NCBI GenBank assembly: GCA_002714485.1
Contig: PAXM01000011.1
Span: forward strand, 1-8,408
Direction of reading: 5' to 3'
DNA length: 8,408 bases
Source: Acidimicrobiaceae bacterium
Lineage (GTDB): Bacteria; Actinomycetota; Acidimicrobiia; Acidimicrobiales; MedAcidi-G1
Both the position numbers and the translations under genes were made by a program. Shown in pieces: positions 1-6,358 of the stretch (the first letter of the stretch is position 1; each line of letters starts with the position of its first letter). Under the pieces are notes generated by a model. The model ran no database searches and was not told where the DNA came from. It was given only the letters and a program-made list of their open reading frames with translations.

Positions 1-62
1 CGGCGGCGGATTCAGAAGTCATGCGCGCATCCTCGCACGACCCGACCCCGACTTCCCAAAAT

Positions 63-96
63 CCGATGGTGGACCGACCAGGAACCGATGGTGGAC
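63..96 (+). repeat. Direct 12-bp repeat ahead of the permease
   Basis: CCGATGGTGGAC occurs at 63-74 and again at 85-96, 22 bp apart (two helical turns). Each copy contains an ATG, and neither ATG is in the permease frame. It could be a regulator-binding site or a chance duplication. Confidence 0.35.
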
Positions 97-103
97 TACG
101 ACC

Positions 104-997
104 CTGCCGTATCAGATCGCCGCCCTTCTGGCTGCCACGTCCTGGGCGTGTAGCAGCCTCATCGCCGCCGAACCGGTGCGCCGCCTCGGCGGACCCCGGT
201 TCTGTCGGATCCGGATGCTCTACGTAAGCGCCATGCTGCTCGTGTTGGCCACCGCCACCGGAGGTTGGTCGACCCTCGACCCGTCCGACCTTGGCCTGCT
301 GGCCGTATCGGGGCTGGTCGGGATCCTGGTGGGCGACCTATCGCTGTTCACCGCCATGGCTCGTATCGGCCCGCGCCGCACCTCGGTGCTGTTCACCTCC
401 AACGCCCCGATGGCCGCACTGGGCGGCGTGCTGCTATTTGACGAGTCGTTCGCCCCGTGGGCCTTGGTCGGAGCGGTGCTCACCATGGGCGGCATCGTCC
501 TAGCGGTGAACTTCGGATCGCGCAGTGGCACCCACAGCAACGTCTTCGAACGTGTCGAGGGATCGATGGTCGCAGGCGTGGCCTGGGCGGGAGTGGGTGC
601 TCTCGGTCAGGCCCTCGGGGCACTTGCCGTCAAGCCAATCTTGGACGACGGCGCCGATACTCTGGCCGTGGCAGCGGCCCGGGTAGTCATAGCTACTATC
701 GCTCTCTGGGTGCTAGCCCGGCCCGGCGACAGGCTGGCCCGGCCGGCAAGGCGGGGTGCACTCCTCCCCATGGACCACCTACGGCTGGCCGCTAGCGGTT
801 TCGTGGCCATGGTGCTGGGCATGTCGCTACTGCTGTGGTCGTTGGGACACGGCGATACCGGGGTGGCCACCATCCTCTCGGCAACCACTCCGGTCATCCT
901 GCTTCCCCTGCTGTGGCTGCGAATGCGGCAGTTGCCGACGCTCGGAGCGTGGACAGGTGCCGCCCTCACGGTGGTCGGCACCGCGCTCCTGCTCTGA
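104..997 (+). CDS. EamA/DMT-family membrane transporter (start uncertain)
   Basis: This is a probable ten-helix inner-membrane permease of the drug/metabolite transporter superfamily, with two EamA repeats; the substrate cannot be told. Counting from the CTG at 104 (297 aa), helix 1 lies near residues 3-22 (YQIAALLAATSWACSSLIAA). Further hydrophobic segments follow, including one around GLVGILVGDLSLFTAMARIG and one around APWALVGAVLTMGGIVLAV. The second repeat begins near MVAGVAWAGVGALGQALGAL and ends with LTVVGTALLL. The first ordinary start codon in frame is GTG at 176, but starting there would remove helix 1, which every complete EamA repeat needs. The frame has no stop back to base 2 and contains no ATG, GTG or TTG before 176. 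The start is therefore either the CTG at 104, with a weak GGTGG about 9 nt upstream, or lies outside the window. Fold confidence is high; start confidence is low. It converges with the flavoprotein gene. Confidence 0.8.
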   Translation: MPYQIAALLAATSWACSSLIAAEPVRRLGGPRFCRIRMLYVSAMLLVLATATGGWSTLDPSDLGLLAVSGLVGILVGDLSLFTAMARIGPRRTSVLFTSNAPMAALGGVLLFDESFAPWALVGAVLTMGGIVLAVNFGSRSGTHSNVFERVEGSMVAGVAWAGVGALGQALGALAVKPILDDGADTLAVAAARVVIATIALWVLARPGDRLARPARRGALLPMDHLRLAASGFVAMVLGMSLLLWSLGHGDTGVATILSATTPVILLPLLWLRMRQLPTLGAWTGAALTVVGTALLL

Positions 998-1009
998 CTT
1001 GGCCTGGAC

Positions 1010-1035
1010 CGGGCCATGACAACTGGTGAGGCCCG
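1010..1035. terminator. Weak hairpin between convergent genes
   Basis: CGGGCC (1010-1015) and GGCCCG (1030-1035) form a 6-bp GC stem with a 14-nt loop in the 52-nt gap between two convergent genes. No T-run follows on either strand, so it is at best a partial bidirectional terminator. Confidence 0.3.
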
Positions 1036-1049
1036 ACTCGCTACGGTCG

Positions 1050-1796
1050 TCAGGTGCCGTCGACCACCACGAGAACCTCCGCAAGGGCCTTGCGGGCTAG
1101 GTCTGGAACCAGCACGCCGGGCAACGGGTGGCCCACAGGGAACATCACGAACGGGCGCTCGTTCTCGGGACGATCCAGCACGGTCCGCAGGAAGGCCATG
1201 GGCGACGGTGTGTGGGGCAAGGTGGCGAGTCCCATCTCGTGGACGGCCGCCAGGAAGAGCCCGGCGGCAATCCCCGTGCTCTCCTTGACGTAGTAGTTCT
1301 TGCGCGTCGAGCCATCTGGTCGCAGCTCGTACCGCTGCTCGAAGAGCACAACCAGCCATGGGGCCACCTCTAGGAACTCCTTGTGATGGTCAGTACCCAG
1401 ACGGGCGAGGGCCTCTTGCCACTCGGCGTTCATGCGGTTCTCGAGGTAATTGGTGTGCTCCTCGGCCTCCGCCGCCTCGCGTATCCGTGACTTCGTCGCC
1501 GGATCAGAAACCGCCACGAAAGTCCACGGTTGCTTGTGGGCGCCCGACGGGGCCGTCGAGGCAGCAGCCACCGCCGCCTCGATCAGGTCCCTGGGCACCG
1601 GGTCGGGACTGAACATACGGACGCTACGTCGGCGGTCGGCCGACGCACGGAACGACTCGACCCGGTCGCGCATCGTCCGGTCGTCGACCCGCTGGTGCTC
1701 ATGGGCCACGAACGGGTACCGGGCCGCCAGCTCCGGCGACGGATAGTGGTACCTGTACAGGGCCCTGCCTTCAGGTTTCTGCCCTAGGTCGCTCAT
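1050..1796 (-). CDS. Nitroreductase-fold flavoprotein, iodotyrosine deiodinase (IYD)-like
   Basis: This is a likely FMN-dependent soluble enzyme of the nitroreductase superfamily, closest in pattern to iodotyrosine deiodinase, which removes halide reductively from iodo-, bromo- or chlorotyrosine. From the ATG at 1796 (248 aa) it has the FMN-phosphate motif RRRSVRMFS (55-63), the IYD-type loop TAPSGAHKQPW (81-91), and the C-terminal pattern FPVGHP followed by VPDLARKAL. By manual alignment with remembered human IYD, the substrate zwitterion-binding triad Glu157/Tyr161/Lys182 corresponds to E113, Y117 and K139. Ordinary nitroreductases lack this lid. It has no membrane anchor, like known bacterial homologues. 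I prefer the ATG at 1796 because GGGGGAG sits 9 nt upstream; an in-frame ATG at 1835 has no such site. It lies 48 nt downstream of the tRNA-Leu gene on the same strand. The IYD-like class is fairly secure; the real substrate is not. Confidence 0.85.
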   Translation of the reverse strand: MSDLGQKPEGRALYRYHYPSPELAARYPFVAHEHQRVDDRTMRDRVESFRASADRRRSVRMFSPDPVPRDLIEAAVAAASTAPSGAHKQPWTFVAVSDPATKSRIREAAEAEEHTNYLENRMNAEWQEALARLGTDHHKEFLEVAPWLVVLFEQRYELRPDGSTRKNYYVKESTGIAAGLFLAAVHEMGLATLPHTPSPMAFLRTVLDRPENERPFVMFPVGHPLPGVLVPDLARKALAEVLVVVDGT

Positions 1797-1844
1797 AGGA
1801 CCAGTCTCCCCCGACTCCAGGAGGGGATACGACATCAGGACCCG

Positions 1845-1930
1845 TGCCCGGGACAGGAATCGAACCTGTACGCCCCCGAAGGGGCCGCGGGGTTTAAGCC
1901 CGCTGCGTCTACCAGTTCCGCCACCCGGGC
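1845..1930 (-). tRNA. tRNA-Leu (anticodon UAA)
   Basis: A complete 86-nt cloverleaf with a long class II variable arm. The acceptor arms are GCCCGGG and CCCGGGC plus discriminator A. The D-arm region reads GTGGCGGAACTGGTAGAC. The anticodon stem GCGGG/CCCGC encloses loop CTTAAAC, giving anticodon TAA (complement of 1894-1896). The variable arm is GCCCC-TTCG-GGGGC and the T arm is ACAGG-TTCGATT-CCTGT. The 3' CCA is not encoded (genomic CGG follows), so CCA must be added enzymatically. The long variable arm and discriminator A identify leucine; UAA reads UUA and UUG. Confidence 0.97.
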
Positions 1931-1982
1931 GTCGGGGCCACGGTAGTGACGGTTAAGCAACGAGAGAGCACTCGGCGGTGAG

Positions 1983-2303
1983 TCAGGCGGCGAGGGCTGG
2001 CTCGTCGACGGCCATCCACAGGGCGGCCCGCACGGTGTCGGCCCGGCGACTATCGAGTCGGTTGGCCGCCACCACCCCTTCGACCATGTCGGCCACCACC
2101 GCCGCCCAGGGTCTCCCCCGGACCACGACCGAGACGGTGGCCGACGTCCCCCTCCGACGAATCGTTCTCTGGACTCCGACCAGGCCCGGTGGGCTCCGAA
2201 AGGTCGGCACCTCTAAGCCCCGTAGCCGGGCGGCCCGTCCAATCGACCGGGCAGTCTCGGCGAACCGGATGGCCCCGGGACCTCTCTCCGACGGCTCGTT
2301 CAT
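1983..2303 (-). CDS. Small hypothetical protein
   Basis: I do not recognise a named family. The 106-aa product is basic and soluble, without signal peptide, membrane helix or cysteines. It has an Arg-rich amphipathic N-terminal half (RFAETARSIGRAARLRGLEV, about residues 13-32), a Pro/Arg segment (FRSPPGLVGVQRTIRRRG), a short predicted beta stretch (TVSVVVRGRPW), and a helix (VVADMVEGVVAANRL). Codon use is GC-rich like its neighbours and better than that of the overlapping plus-strand frame. I chose the ATG at 2303 because GGAG lies 6 nt before it. Alternatives are the ATG at 2315 and a TTG at 2369; an in-frame TAG shortly upstream of the TTG limits extension. The gene lies 52 nt upstream of tRNA-Leu and is divergent from the nuclease gene. 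A nucleic-acid-related role would be a guess from its basic character. Confidence 0.65.
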   Translation of the reverse strand: MNEPSERGPGAIRFAETARSIGRAARLRGLEVPTFRSPPGLVGVQRTIRRRGTSATVSVVVRGRPWAAVVADMVEGVVAANRLDSRRADTVRAALWMAVDEPALAA

Positions 2304-2405
2304 TCTCCGCTCCATGTCGACAATCTTCGCGCTCGCCTGTGACAGTCGCTCCGGCCAACCCCGGACCAAATCCGAACGCTCCCGGAGAATGTCCTAGCCC
2401 CACGC

Positions 2406-2411
2406 CATACT
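2406..2411 (+). promoter_or_regulatory. Candidate -10 element, leaderless nuclease mRNA
   Basis: CATACT lies 6 nt before the ATG at 2418, and no purine-rich ribosome site is present in between or just upstream. In Actinobacteria a TANNNT-like hexamer at this distance commonly gives a transcript that begins at the start codon. The match lacks the first T, and no clear -35 is seen. Confidence 0.35.
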
Positions 2412-2417
2412 CGGTTC

Positions 2418-3386
2418 ATGTCTCAAGAAACGAAGCCTCCGGCTCAGGCCGCAGGGCGGCAGGATTTGAACCCCGCTCAGAAGGCGGTGCTCGACGAACT
2501 TGGGGCCATGGCCTCGGACCGGCCGGAGTTCGATGAGGACGTCGGCTCCCACCTGCGGGCCGCTCTGGAAACCGTCCTCGAACCACACCTCGACAACCTC
2601 CCATCCAATGAGGACGTCTACCTGAACAAGCACCGCCTCGGTCAGGTCCATGGCTGTGAAACAAAGTTCTTGACCGAGGAGGCCGAGGAGTTCGAGTGGC
2701 GTGTCCCCATCGCCCGCGGCTCTGTGGTGCACAAGGCCATCGAGTTGGCCGTCCATTGGCGCCGCGAGTTCGAGCCTCCGACGCTGGTAGATGAGGCTCT
2801 GGCCCGTCTGGAGGCTGAGGACCGTGGTCTGGGCCACTGGCTTCAGGGGGTGTCCGAAGCCGAACGGGCAGAGCTCCGTTCCCTCGCCGTGGACTCGTTC
2901 ACCAAGTTCCTCGAGTGCTGGCCTCCGCTCCGACCGGCATGGCGTCCGGTGACCGAGTCACGCCTCCGGGCTGAGCTCTGCGACGGCCGGGTCATCCTCG
3001 ATGGAAAGGTTGATCTCAGCCTCGGCACGGCCCATGGCAGGACGGCGGGCAAGGTAATCGTGGACTTCAAGACCGGAACGTCCCTCCCCGTCCACCGCGA
3101 GGACCTCCGATTTTACGCCGTAGTCGAGACGCTCCGTATCGGAGTCCCACCCCGAATGCTCTCCTCCTACTACCTCGATCGGGGACACCCTGTCTCCGAG
3201 ACGGTCTCCCTCGAGACTCTCGAGGCAACCGTGGCCCGGGTGGCCGACGGCGTCGGCCGACTAGTCGAACTCCGCCATGGCGGCCGGACCCCGAACCGCG
3301 TCCCGGGACCACCATGTCGATGGTGCCCGGCCTACGACGACTGCGACGTCGGCCAAGCACACCGCACCGAATTCGACGACGATTGA
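2418..3386 (+). CDS. RecB/Cas4-like PD-(D/E)XK nuclease with likely Fe-S cluster
   Basis: A 322-aa stand-alone member of the PDDEXK_1 (RecB-type) nuclease family. Family members are metal-dependent DNA exonucleases, often paired with helicases. Visible motifs are G101-SVV-H105-KAIE (the RecB GxxxH motif), ILDGKVDL with D199, and VIVDFKTG with D216 and K218 as the D-x-K metal and catalytic core. The motif VI tyrosine is Y233 in EDLRFYA, but the usual Gln four residues earlier is D229. Cysteine C80 (HGCETKFL) plus C300, C303 and C309 (CRWCPAYDDC) give the one-plus-three arrangement that holds a 4Fe-4S cluster in AddB, Cas4 and RecB-like nucleases. There is no helicase domain and no helicase or cas neighbour in the window, so a role in repair or recombination is inference. 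The ATG at 2418 is the first in-frame start and fits a leaderless mRNA. The gene converges with the MFS gene across a 15-nt gap. Confidence 0.85.
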   Translation: MSQETKPPAQAAGRQDLNPAQKAVLDELGAMASDRPEFDEDVGSHLRAALETVLEPHLDNLPSNEDVYLNKHRLGQVHGCETKFLTEEAEEFEWRVPIARGSVVHKAIELAVHWRREFEPPTLVDEALARLEAEDRGLGHWLQGVSEAERAELRSLAVDSFTKFLECWPPLRPAWRPVTESRLRAELCDGRVILDGKVDLSLGTAHGRTAGKVIVDFKTGTSLPVHREDLRFYAVVETLRIGVPPRMLSSYYLDRGHPVSETVSLETLEATVARVADGVGRLVELRHGGRTPNRVPGPPCRWCPAYDDCDVGQAHRTEFDDD

Positions 3387-3401
3387 ACGTCCAGCCAACG
3401 G

Positions 3402-4688
3402 TTAACCAGCGTCGAGAAGCCGGAACCTGCCAGTCAGGTGCAGGAATACACCTCCGCTGAGCACCACCAGCCCGGCAAAGGCCACCACCGGGCGGGGGCC
3501 GAATAGGGCAATCGCCGCCCCCATGGCCAGATTCGCGAACGGCGACACCCCCAGGACCCCCATCAGGTAGATCGCCATGACCCGTCCACGGATGGAATCG
3601 TCCACCTGGAGCTGCACGGTCGAGTTCAGGTTGGACGCCGAACCAAGGTGCATGCAGCCGATCAAACCCAACCCTATGAATCCCATCCAAAAGACGGGCG
3701 CAGCAGCGAACACCACGAGAGCGATGCCGTAGCCACAGGTGGCCAGTAACTGGATTTTGGAACGCTGCATCCTCCCCATCTCACCGATGATTAGCGGAGC
3801 AGCCAGCAGGGCGCCCACCCCCTGAGCTGAGCCCAGCATTCCGAACCAGAACGGCGAGACCTTGAACACCTCCTCGGCGAACACCACGATCTGTTGGACC
3901 ACCGGCTGGCCCATGGTCGACACAAGGGCGGTGGTCCCGATCGCCACCCGGATGCCCGGCGATGCGAGGACGTAGCGGATCGACTCCCTGTAGTCGCCGA
4001 GGATCGACGGCGAATGATCGACACCGCCTACGCCGACCGGCCGTCCATCCGGTCCCCCAGCAACTCCCTCGGGCCGGAAGAGATCGCCGGCCCGAATCAG
4101 AAACAACGCGGCCAGGACCGGGCCGTAACAGGCTGCAGCTACGAACAACGCCCAACCGGGCCCGACCGTTCCGATCAATAAACCACCGAGGGCCGGACCG
4201 AAGGTTCGGGCGGCATTGAACTGGGTGGAGTTCAAGGTGATGGCGTTGCGCAGGTGCTCACGCGGCACGCACTCGGCTACGAACGACTGCCAGGTTGGCA
4301 GCTGGATCCCGTAGACGAAGCCGCCAGCCAGTAGCAGGACCATCCAGACCCCGATGCTGCGCCCACCCATTCCCCAAGTGGCCGCCATGAGAGCGGCCAA
4401 CAGGGAGCAGACCGAGTTGGTGCATAGCAGCACCTTGCGGCGGTCGAAACGGTCCGACACATGGCCTGCCACCGGGTTGGTCAGCAGCATCGGGATGAAC
4501 GACGAAAAGGCGGCCACACCTACCCAGGCCGCTGACTGAGTGACCTGGTACACAATCCAGTAGGTGGCTACGTACTGGATCCACCGCCCGTTGTTGGTTA
4601 GTACCCCGCCGATCCAAAAGAGCCTGTAGTTGCGGTAGGCCAGGGCTGGGTAGCGGCGGCCAGGCACAATCGGACTACCAAAAGACAT
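3402..4688 (-). CDS. MFS transporter, EntS/MFS_3 type exporter
   Basis: An integral-membrane secondary transporter of the major facilitator superfamily, most like the EntS/MFS_3 group that exports siderophores, drugs or other small molecules; the substrate is unknown. The 428-aa product (from ATG 4688) starts with LAYRNYRLFWIG, a typical N-terminus for the group. Motif A follows helix 2 as GHVSDRFDRRK (75-85). The signature PTWQSFVAECVPREHLRNAI (131-150) is followed by the FNAARTFGPALGG helix (157-169). A hydrophilic central loop spans roughly 199-240 between the two six-helix halves. A longer reading from 4772 adds a hydrophilic tail overlapping the divergent gene and is unlikely. TAGGGT lies 7 nt upstream of the ATG, suggesting a leaderless transcript. 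No regulator or biosynthetic genes adjoin it to hint at the substrate. Confidence 0.9.
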   Translation of the reverse strand: MSFGSPIVPGRRYPALAYRNYRLFWIGGVLTNNGRWIQYVATYWIVYQVTQSAAWVGVAAFSSFIPMLLTNPVAGHVSDRFDRRKVLLCTNSVCSLLAALMAATWGMGGRSIGVWMVLLLAGGFVYGIQLPTWQSFVAECVPREHLRNAITLNSTQFNAARTFGPALGGLLIGTVGPGWALFVAAACYGPVLAALFLIRAGDLFRPEGVAGGPDGRPVGVGGVDHSPSILGDYRESIRYVLASPGIRVAIGTTALVSTMGQPVVQQIVVFAEEVFKVSPFWFGMLGSAQGVGALLAAPLIIGEMGRMQRSKIQLLATCGYGIALVVFAAAPVFWMGFIGLGLIGCMHLGSASNLNSTVQLQVDDSIRGRVMAIYLMGVLGVSPFANLAMGAAIALFGPRPVVAFAGLVVLSGGVFLHLTGRFRLLDAG

Positions 4689-4691
4689 GTT

Positions 4692-4712
4692 GGCGACCCT
4701 ATGGGCGACCCT
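4692..4712 (-). promoter_or_regulatory. MFS promoter and tandem 9-bp repeat
   Basis: On the minus strand TAGGGT (complement of 4696-4701) fits TANNNT and stands 7 nt before the MFS ATG, the arrangement of a leaderless actinobacterial promoter. The same hexamer overlaps a direct repeat, GGCGACCCT at 4692-4700 and 4704-4712 on the plus strand, with a 12-bp period. A protein bound to the repeat would cover the -10 region, so it may be an operator. The whole divergent gap is only 82 nt (4689-4770). It also holds the imperfect palindrome GGTGGGACCACC nearer the crotonase gene. Confidence 0.4.
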
Positions 4713-4770
4713 TACAGGGCCTACCAGCGGGCACCGGTGGGACCACCCGGCCGTGCGAGACTTCCCGTCC

Positions 4771-5538
4771 ATGAGCGTGCTTCAAATCGAACGACGTGAC
4801 CGAGTAGCCATCCTCACCTTCAACGACCCTGATCGTCGAAACGTGATCAGCAACGAGATGAACGACGAACTGCTGGCTGCTTTCGACGAACTAGAGACTG
4901 ACGAAGGGGTGGGTGCCGTCGTGCTCACCGGAGCTGGACGAGCGTTCTGTGCCGGCGCCGTACTAGACGACCTGCTAGACGCAGGGCGAGGTGACGCCGA
5001 CGGAACGTTGCCCGACATCTACCGGGGCTTCCTCCGGGTGGCCCACACCCCGCTGCCCACGGTCGCCGCCGTGAACGGTGCGGCAGTAGGCGCCGGCATG
5101 AACATGATCTTGGCCTGCGACCTGGTGGTCGCTGGACGGTCGGCCCGCTTCGACTCCCGGTTCCTGACCATCGGCATCCATCCCGGCGGTGGCCACACTT
5201 GGCGACTCCGTAACATCACCGATCTCCAGACGGCCAAGGCAATGGTGCTGTTCGAGCAGACCATGGACGGAGAACAGGCCGCCCGTCGCGGCGTGGCGTG
5301 GGACTGTGTCGACGACGACATCCTGTTGGACCAAGCCGTGGAGTACGCGGAGAGGGCCGCCGGCCATCCACGGGAACTCGTGGCGGTGACCAAGCAGACC
5401 CTGCACGACACCGCTGCAGTAACCGAGTCGATCCCCTCGGTGCAGTTGGAGATCGAGCCGCAGGTCTGGTCTATGCGCCAACCGGCTTTTACCGAGATGG
5501 TGGCCGAGCTAAAGGCCCGGATAGCCGACAAAGGCTGA
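4771..5538 (+). CDS. Enoyl-CoA hydratase/isomerase (crotonase) family protein
   Basis: A 255-aa soluble crotonase-superfamily protein that should bind an acyl-CoA; the exact reaction is uncertain. The N-terminus reads VAILTFNDPDRRN. The first oxyanion-hole segment is GAGRAFCAGAVLDDL (54-68) and the second is NGAAVGAGMNMILACDL (102-118). Aligning by eye with classical enoyl-CoA hydratase, the two catalytic glutamates (Glu144 and Glu164 in rat) fall on N111 (GAGMN) and F131 (FDSRFLTIGIHPGGG), so the normal hydratase chemistry is not expected. The SRFLTIGIHPGGGHTWRL stretch resembles a recurring actinobacterial crotonase subgroup as I remember it, so this is probably subfamily design, not decay. 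I chose the ATG at 4771 because MSVLQIERRDRVAIL is the usual family start; an in-frame ATG at 4687 overlaps the divergent MFS start. It converges with the GNAT gene across 12 nt. Confidence 0.88.
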   Translation: MSVLQIERRDRVAILTFNDPDRRNVISNEMNDELLAAFDELETDEGVGAVVLTGAGRAFCAGAVLDDLLDAGRGDADGTLPDIYRGFLRVAHTPLPTVAAVNGAAVGAGMNMILACDLVVAGRSARFDSRFLTIGIHPGGGHTWRLRNITDLQTAKAMVLFEQTMDGEQAARRGVAWDCVDDDILLDQAVEYAERAAGHPRELVAVTKQTLHDTAAVTESIPSVQLEIEPQVWSMRQPAFTEMVAELKARIADKG

Positions 5539-5546
5539 CCCAGCCT
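5532..5546. terminator. Bidirectional hairpin between crotonase and GNAT genes
   Basis: AGGCTG (5532-5537), loop ACC and CAGCCT (5541-5546) form a perfect 6-bp stem that includes part of the crotonase stop codon and fills most of the 12-nt convergent gap. On the minus strand the stem is followed by TTTG, a short U-run that could support termination of the GNAT transcript. Confidence 0.5.
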
Positions 5547-5550
5547 GTGG

Positions 5551-6216
5551 TTAGGCTCCCGCCAACCGACCCTCGAGCCATCCGGTGACCAACTCGGCTC
5601 GCCGGAAGAACCACTCCTCGGCGGTCATCGCATAGCGAAGGTGATCCTCCCAGACACCAGCGATCTCCAGATAGCGCTCGGCCAAGCCCTCACAGCGGAA
5701 CTCCAGCTTCTCAACAACCCGCCGGGACCGAGAGTTACGGGGGACGATCGACACTTGGAGGCGGTGCAAGTCGAGTTCTTCGAAGGCAAATCGACAGGCC
5801 GCCACCAACGCCTCTGGTATGTAGCCGTTGCCGGCCCAGACCTCGTCCATCCAGTAGCCCACGTGAGCACTGCGAAAGGCCCCTAGGACCACATTGGAGA
5901 GATTGAGTTCGCCAGCGAAGACCGATCCCGGCCTTTCCCGGGGAACGACTCCATCTCCAGGAACAAACACGCCAAATCCCCAGCCGGTACCCAACTGGCG
6001 TTCCCGCCGTCGGGCGGCGCAACGCATGGTGAAGGCCTGTCGGTCCTCCACCGGGTCGGGCTGACCGAAGCCACGACGAGGTTCCCAGGCTTTTAGCCAA
6101 TCAGCGTTTCGCCGACGGACGTCCCGCCAGTCGCCGAAGTCCTCCACCTCCAACGGGCGCAGCAGAACTCGTCGACCCTCGATGAGGGGACAGTCGACGA
6201 TCTCCTCAATGGCCAC
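5551..6216 (-). CDS. GNAT N-acetyltransferase, RimJ/RimL type
   Basis: A cytoplasmic acetyl-CoA-dependent acetyltransferase related to RimJ/RimL, which acetylate N-termini of ribosomal proteins; the target here is unproven. From the GTG at 6216 (221 aa) it begins with IEGRRVLLRPLEVEDFGDW (12-30), the common RimJ N-terminus. The beta-strand GELNLSNVVLGAF (102-114) leads to the AcCoA pyrophosphate loop in YWMDEVWAGNGYIPEAL (121-137). Next come HRLQVSIVPRNSRSRRVVEK (151-170) and EFRCEG, the usual motif B region. The C-terminal WEDHLRYAMTAEEW matches the RimJ-type ending. GTG 6216 is preceded by purine-rich sequence (GGGGATGATGGA). A TTG at 6264 would extend it by 16 residues that look non-homologous. 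The upstream region contains a mini-ORF and hairpin that could affect expression. Confidence 0.88.
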   Translation of the reverse strand: MAIEEIVDCPLIEGRRVLLRPLEVEDFGDWRDVRRRNADWLKAWEPRRGFGQPDPVEDRQAFTMRCAARRRERQLGTGWGFGVFVPGDGVVPRERPGSVFAGELNLSNVVLGAFRSAHVGYWMDEVWAGNGYIPEALVAACRFAFEELDLHRLQVSIVPRNSRSRRVVEKLEFRCEGLAERYLEIAGVWEDHLRYAMTAEEWFFRRAELVTGWLEGRLAGA

Positions 6217-6282
6217 GGGTCCATCATCCCCGGGGTAGCCCGTTACGCGGCAAGCCGGGGCCAACGGTCGACCCTGGACTAC

Positions 6283-6314
6283 GGCTGACCGGGCGGGAGC
6301 CCGACCGGTCAGCC
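6283..6314 (-). terminator. Strong hairpin between Ppx and GNAT genes
   Basis: GGCTGACCGG (6283-6292) and CCGGTCAGCC (6305-6314) are perfect 10-bp inverted repeats. Inside the 12-nt loop CGG and CCG can add three more pairs around GAGC. It lies about 66 nt past the DUF501-Ppx stop and 66 nt ahead of the GNAT start, both on the minus strand. No T-run follows on the minus strand. It may end the upstream transcript in a Rho-dependent or T-less manner, or serve as a leader structure for the GNAT gene. Confidence 0.55.
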
Positions 6315-6344
6315 CAGGATCTCACCCAACGCGCCCAACGACAT
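6309..6344 (-). other. 11-codon mini-ORF (MSLGALGEILG)
   Basis: An ATG at 6344 opens MSLGALGEILG and stops at TGA (6309-6311). That stop lies inside the 5' arm of the hairpin at 6283-6314. No ribosome site precedes the ATG. It may be a leader peptide, a chance ORF, or a remnant of the start of another gene. Confidence 0.2.
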
Positions 6345-6358
6345 GGCGACGTTGTGGG

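Noticed and set aside
607..1359. 250-aa open frame on the minus strand across the permease 3' end and deiodinase-like gene
   Set aside because: It overlaps two genes with clear family motifs, is Arg/Ser/Pro-rich low-complexity translation, and has no recognisable domain; a GC-rich shadow frame.
1845..1930. tRNA-Leu as an integration site for a mobile element
   Set aside because: No integrase gene and no second copy of the tRNA 3' end found in the window.
1978..2397. 139-aa plus-strand frame opposite the small hypothetical gene
   Set aside because: Ser/Arg/Thr-rich with poor codon use; the minus-strand frame has the better composition and ribosome site.
3400..3407. GGTTAACC palindrome at the nuclease/MFS convergent junction
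   Set aside because: An 8-bp palindrome with no spacer cannot form a useful terminator hairpin and overlaps the MFS stop codon; likely chance.
3067..3690. 207-aa minus-strand frame across the nuclease and MFS 3' ends
   Set aside because: Gly/Arg/Pro-rich composition typical of an antisense frame; it conflicts with two well-supported genes.
4687..4770. 28-residue N-terminal extension of the crotonase from ATG 4687
   Set aside because: It is not like any crotonase N-terminus and would overlap the divergent MFS start codon.
4689..4772. 28-residue N-terminal extension of the MFS protein from 4772
   Set aside because: Hydrophilic, unlike family members, and crosses the divergent promoter region; ATG 4688 has a good promoter placement.
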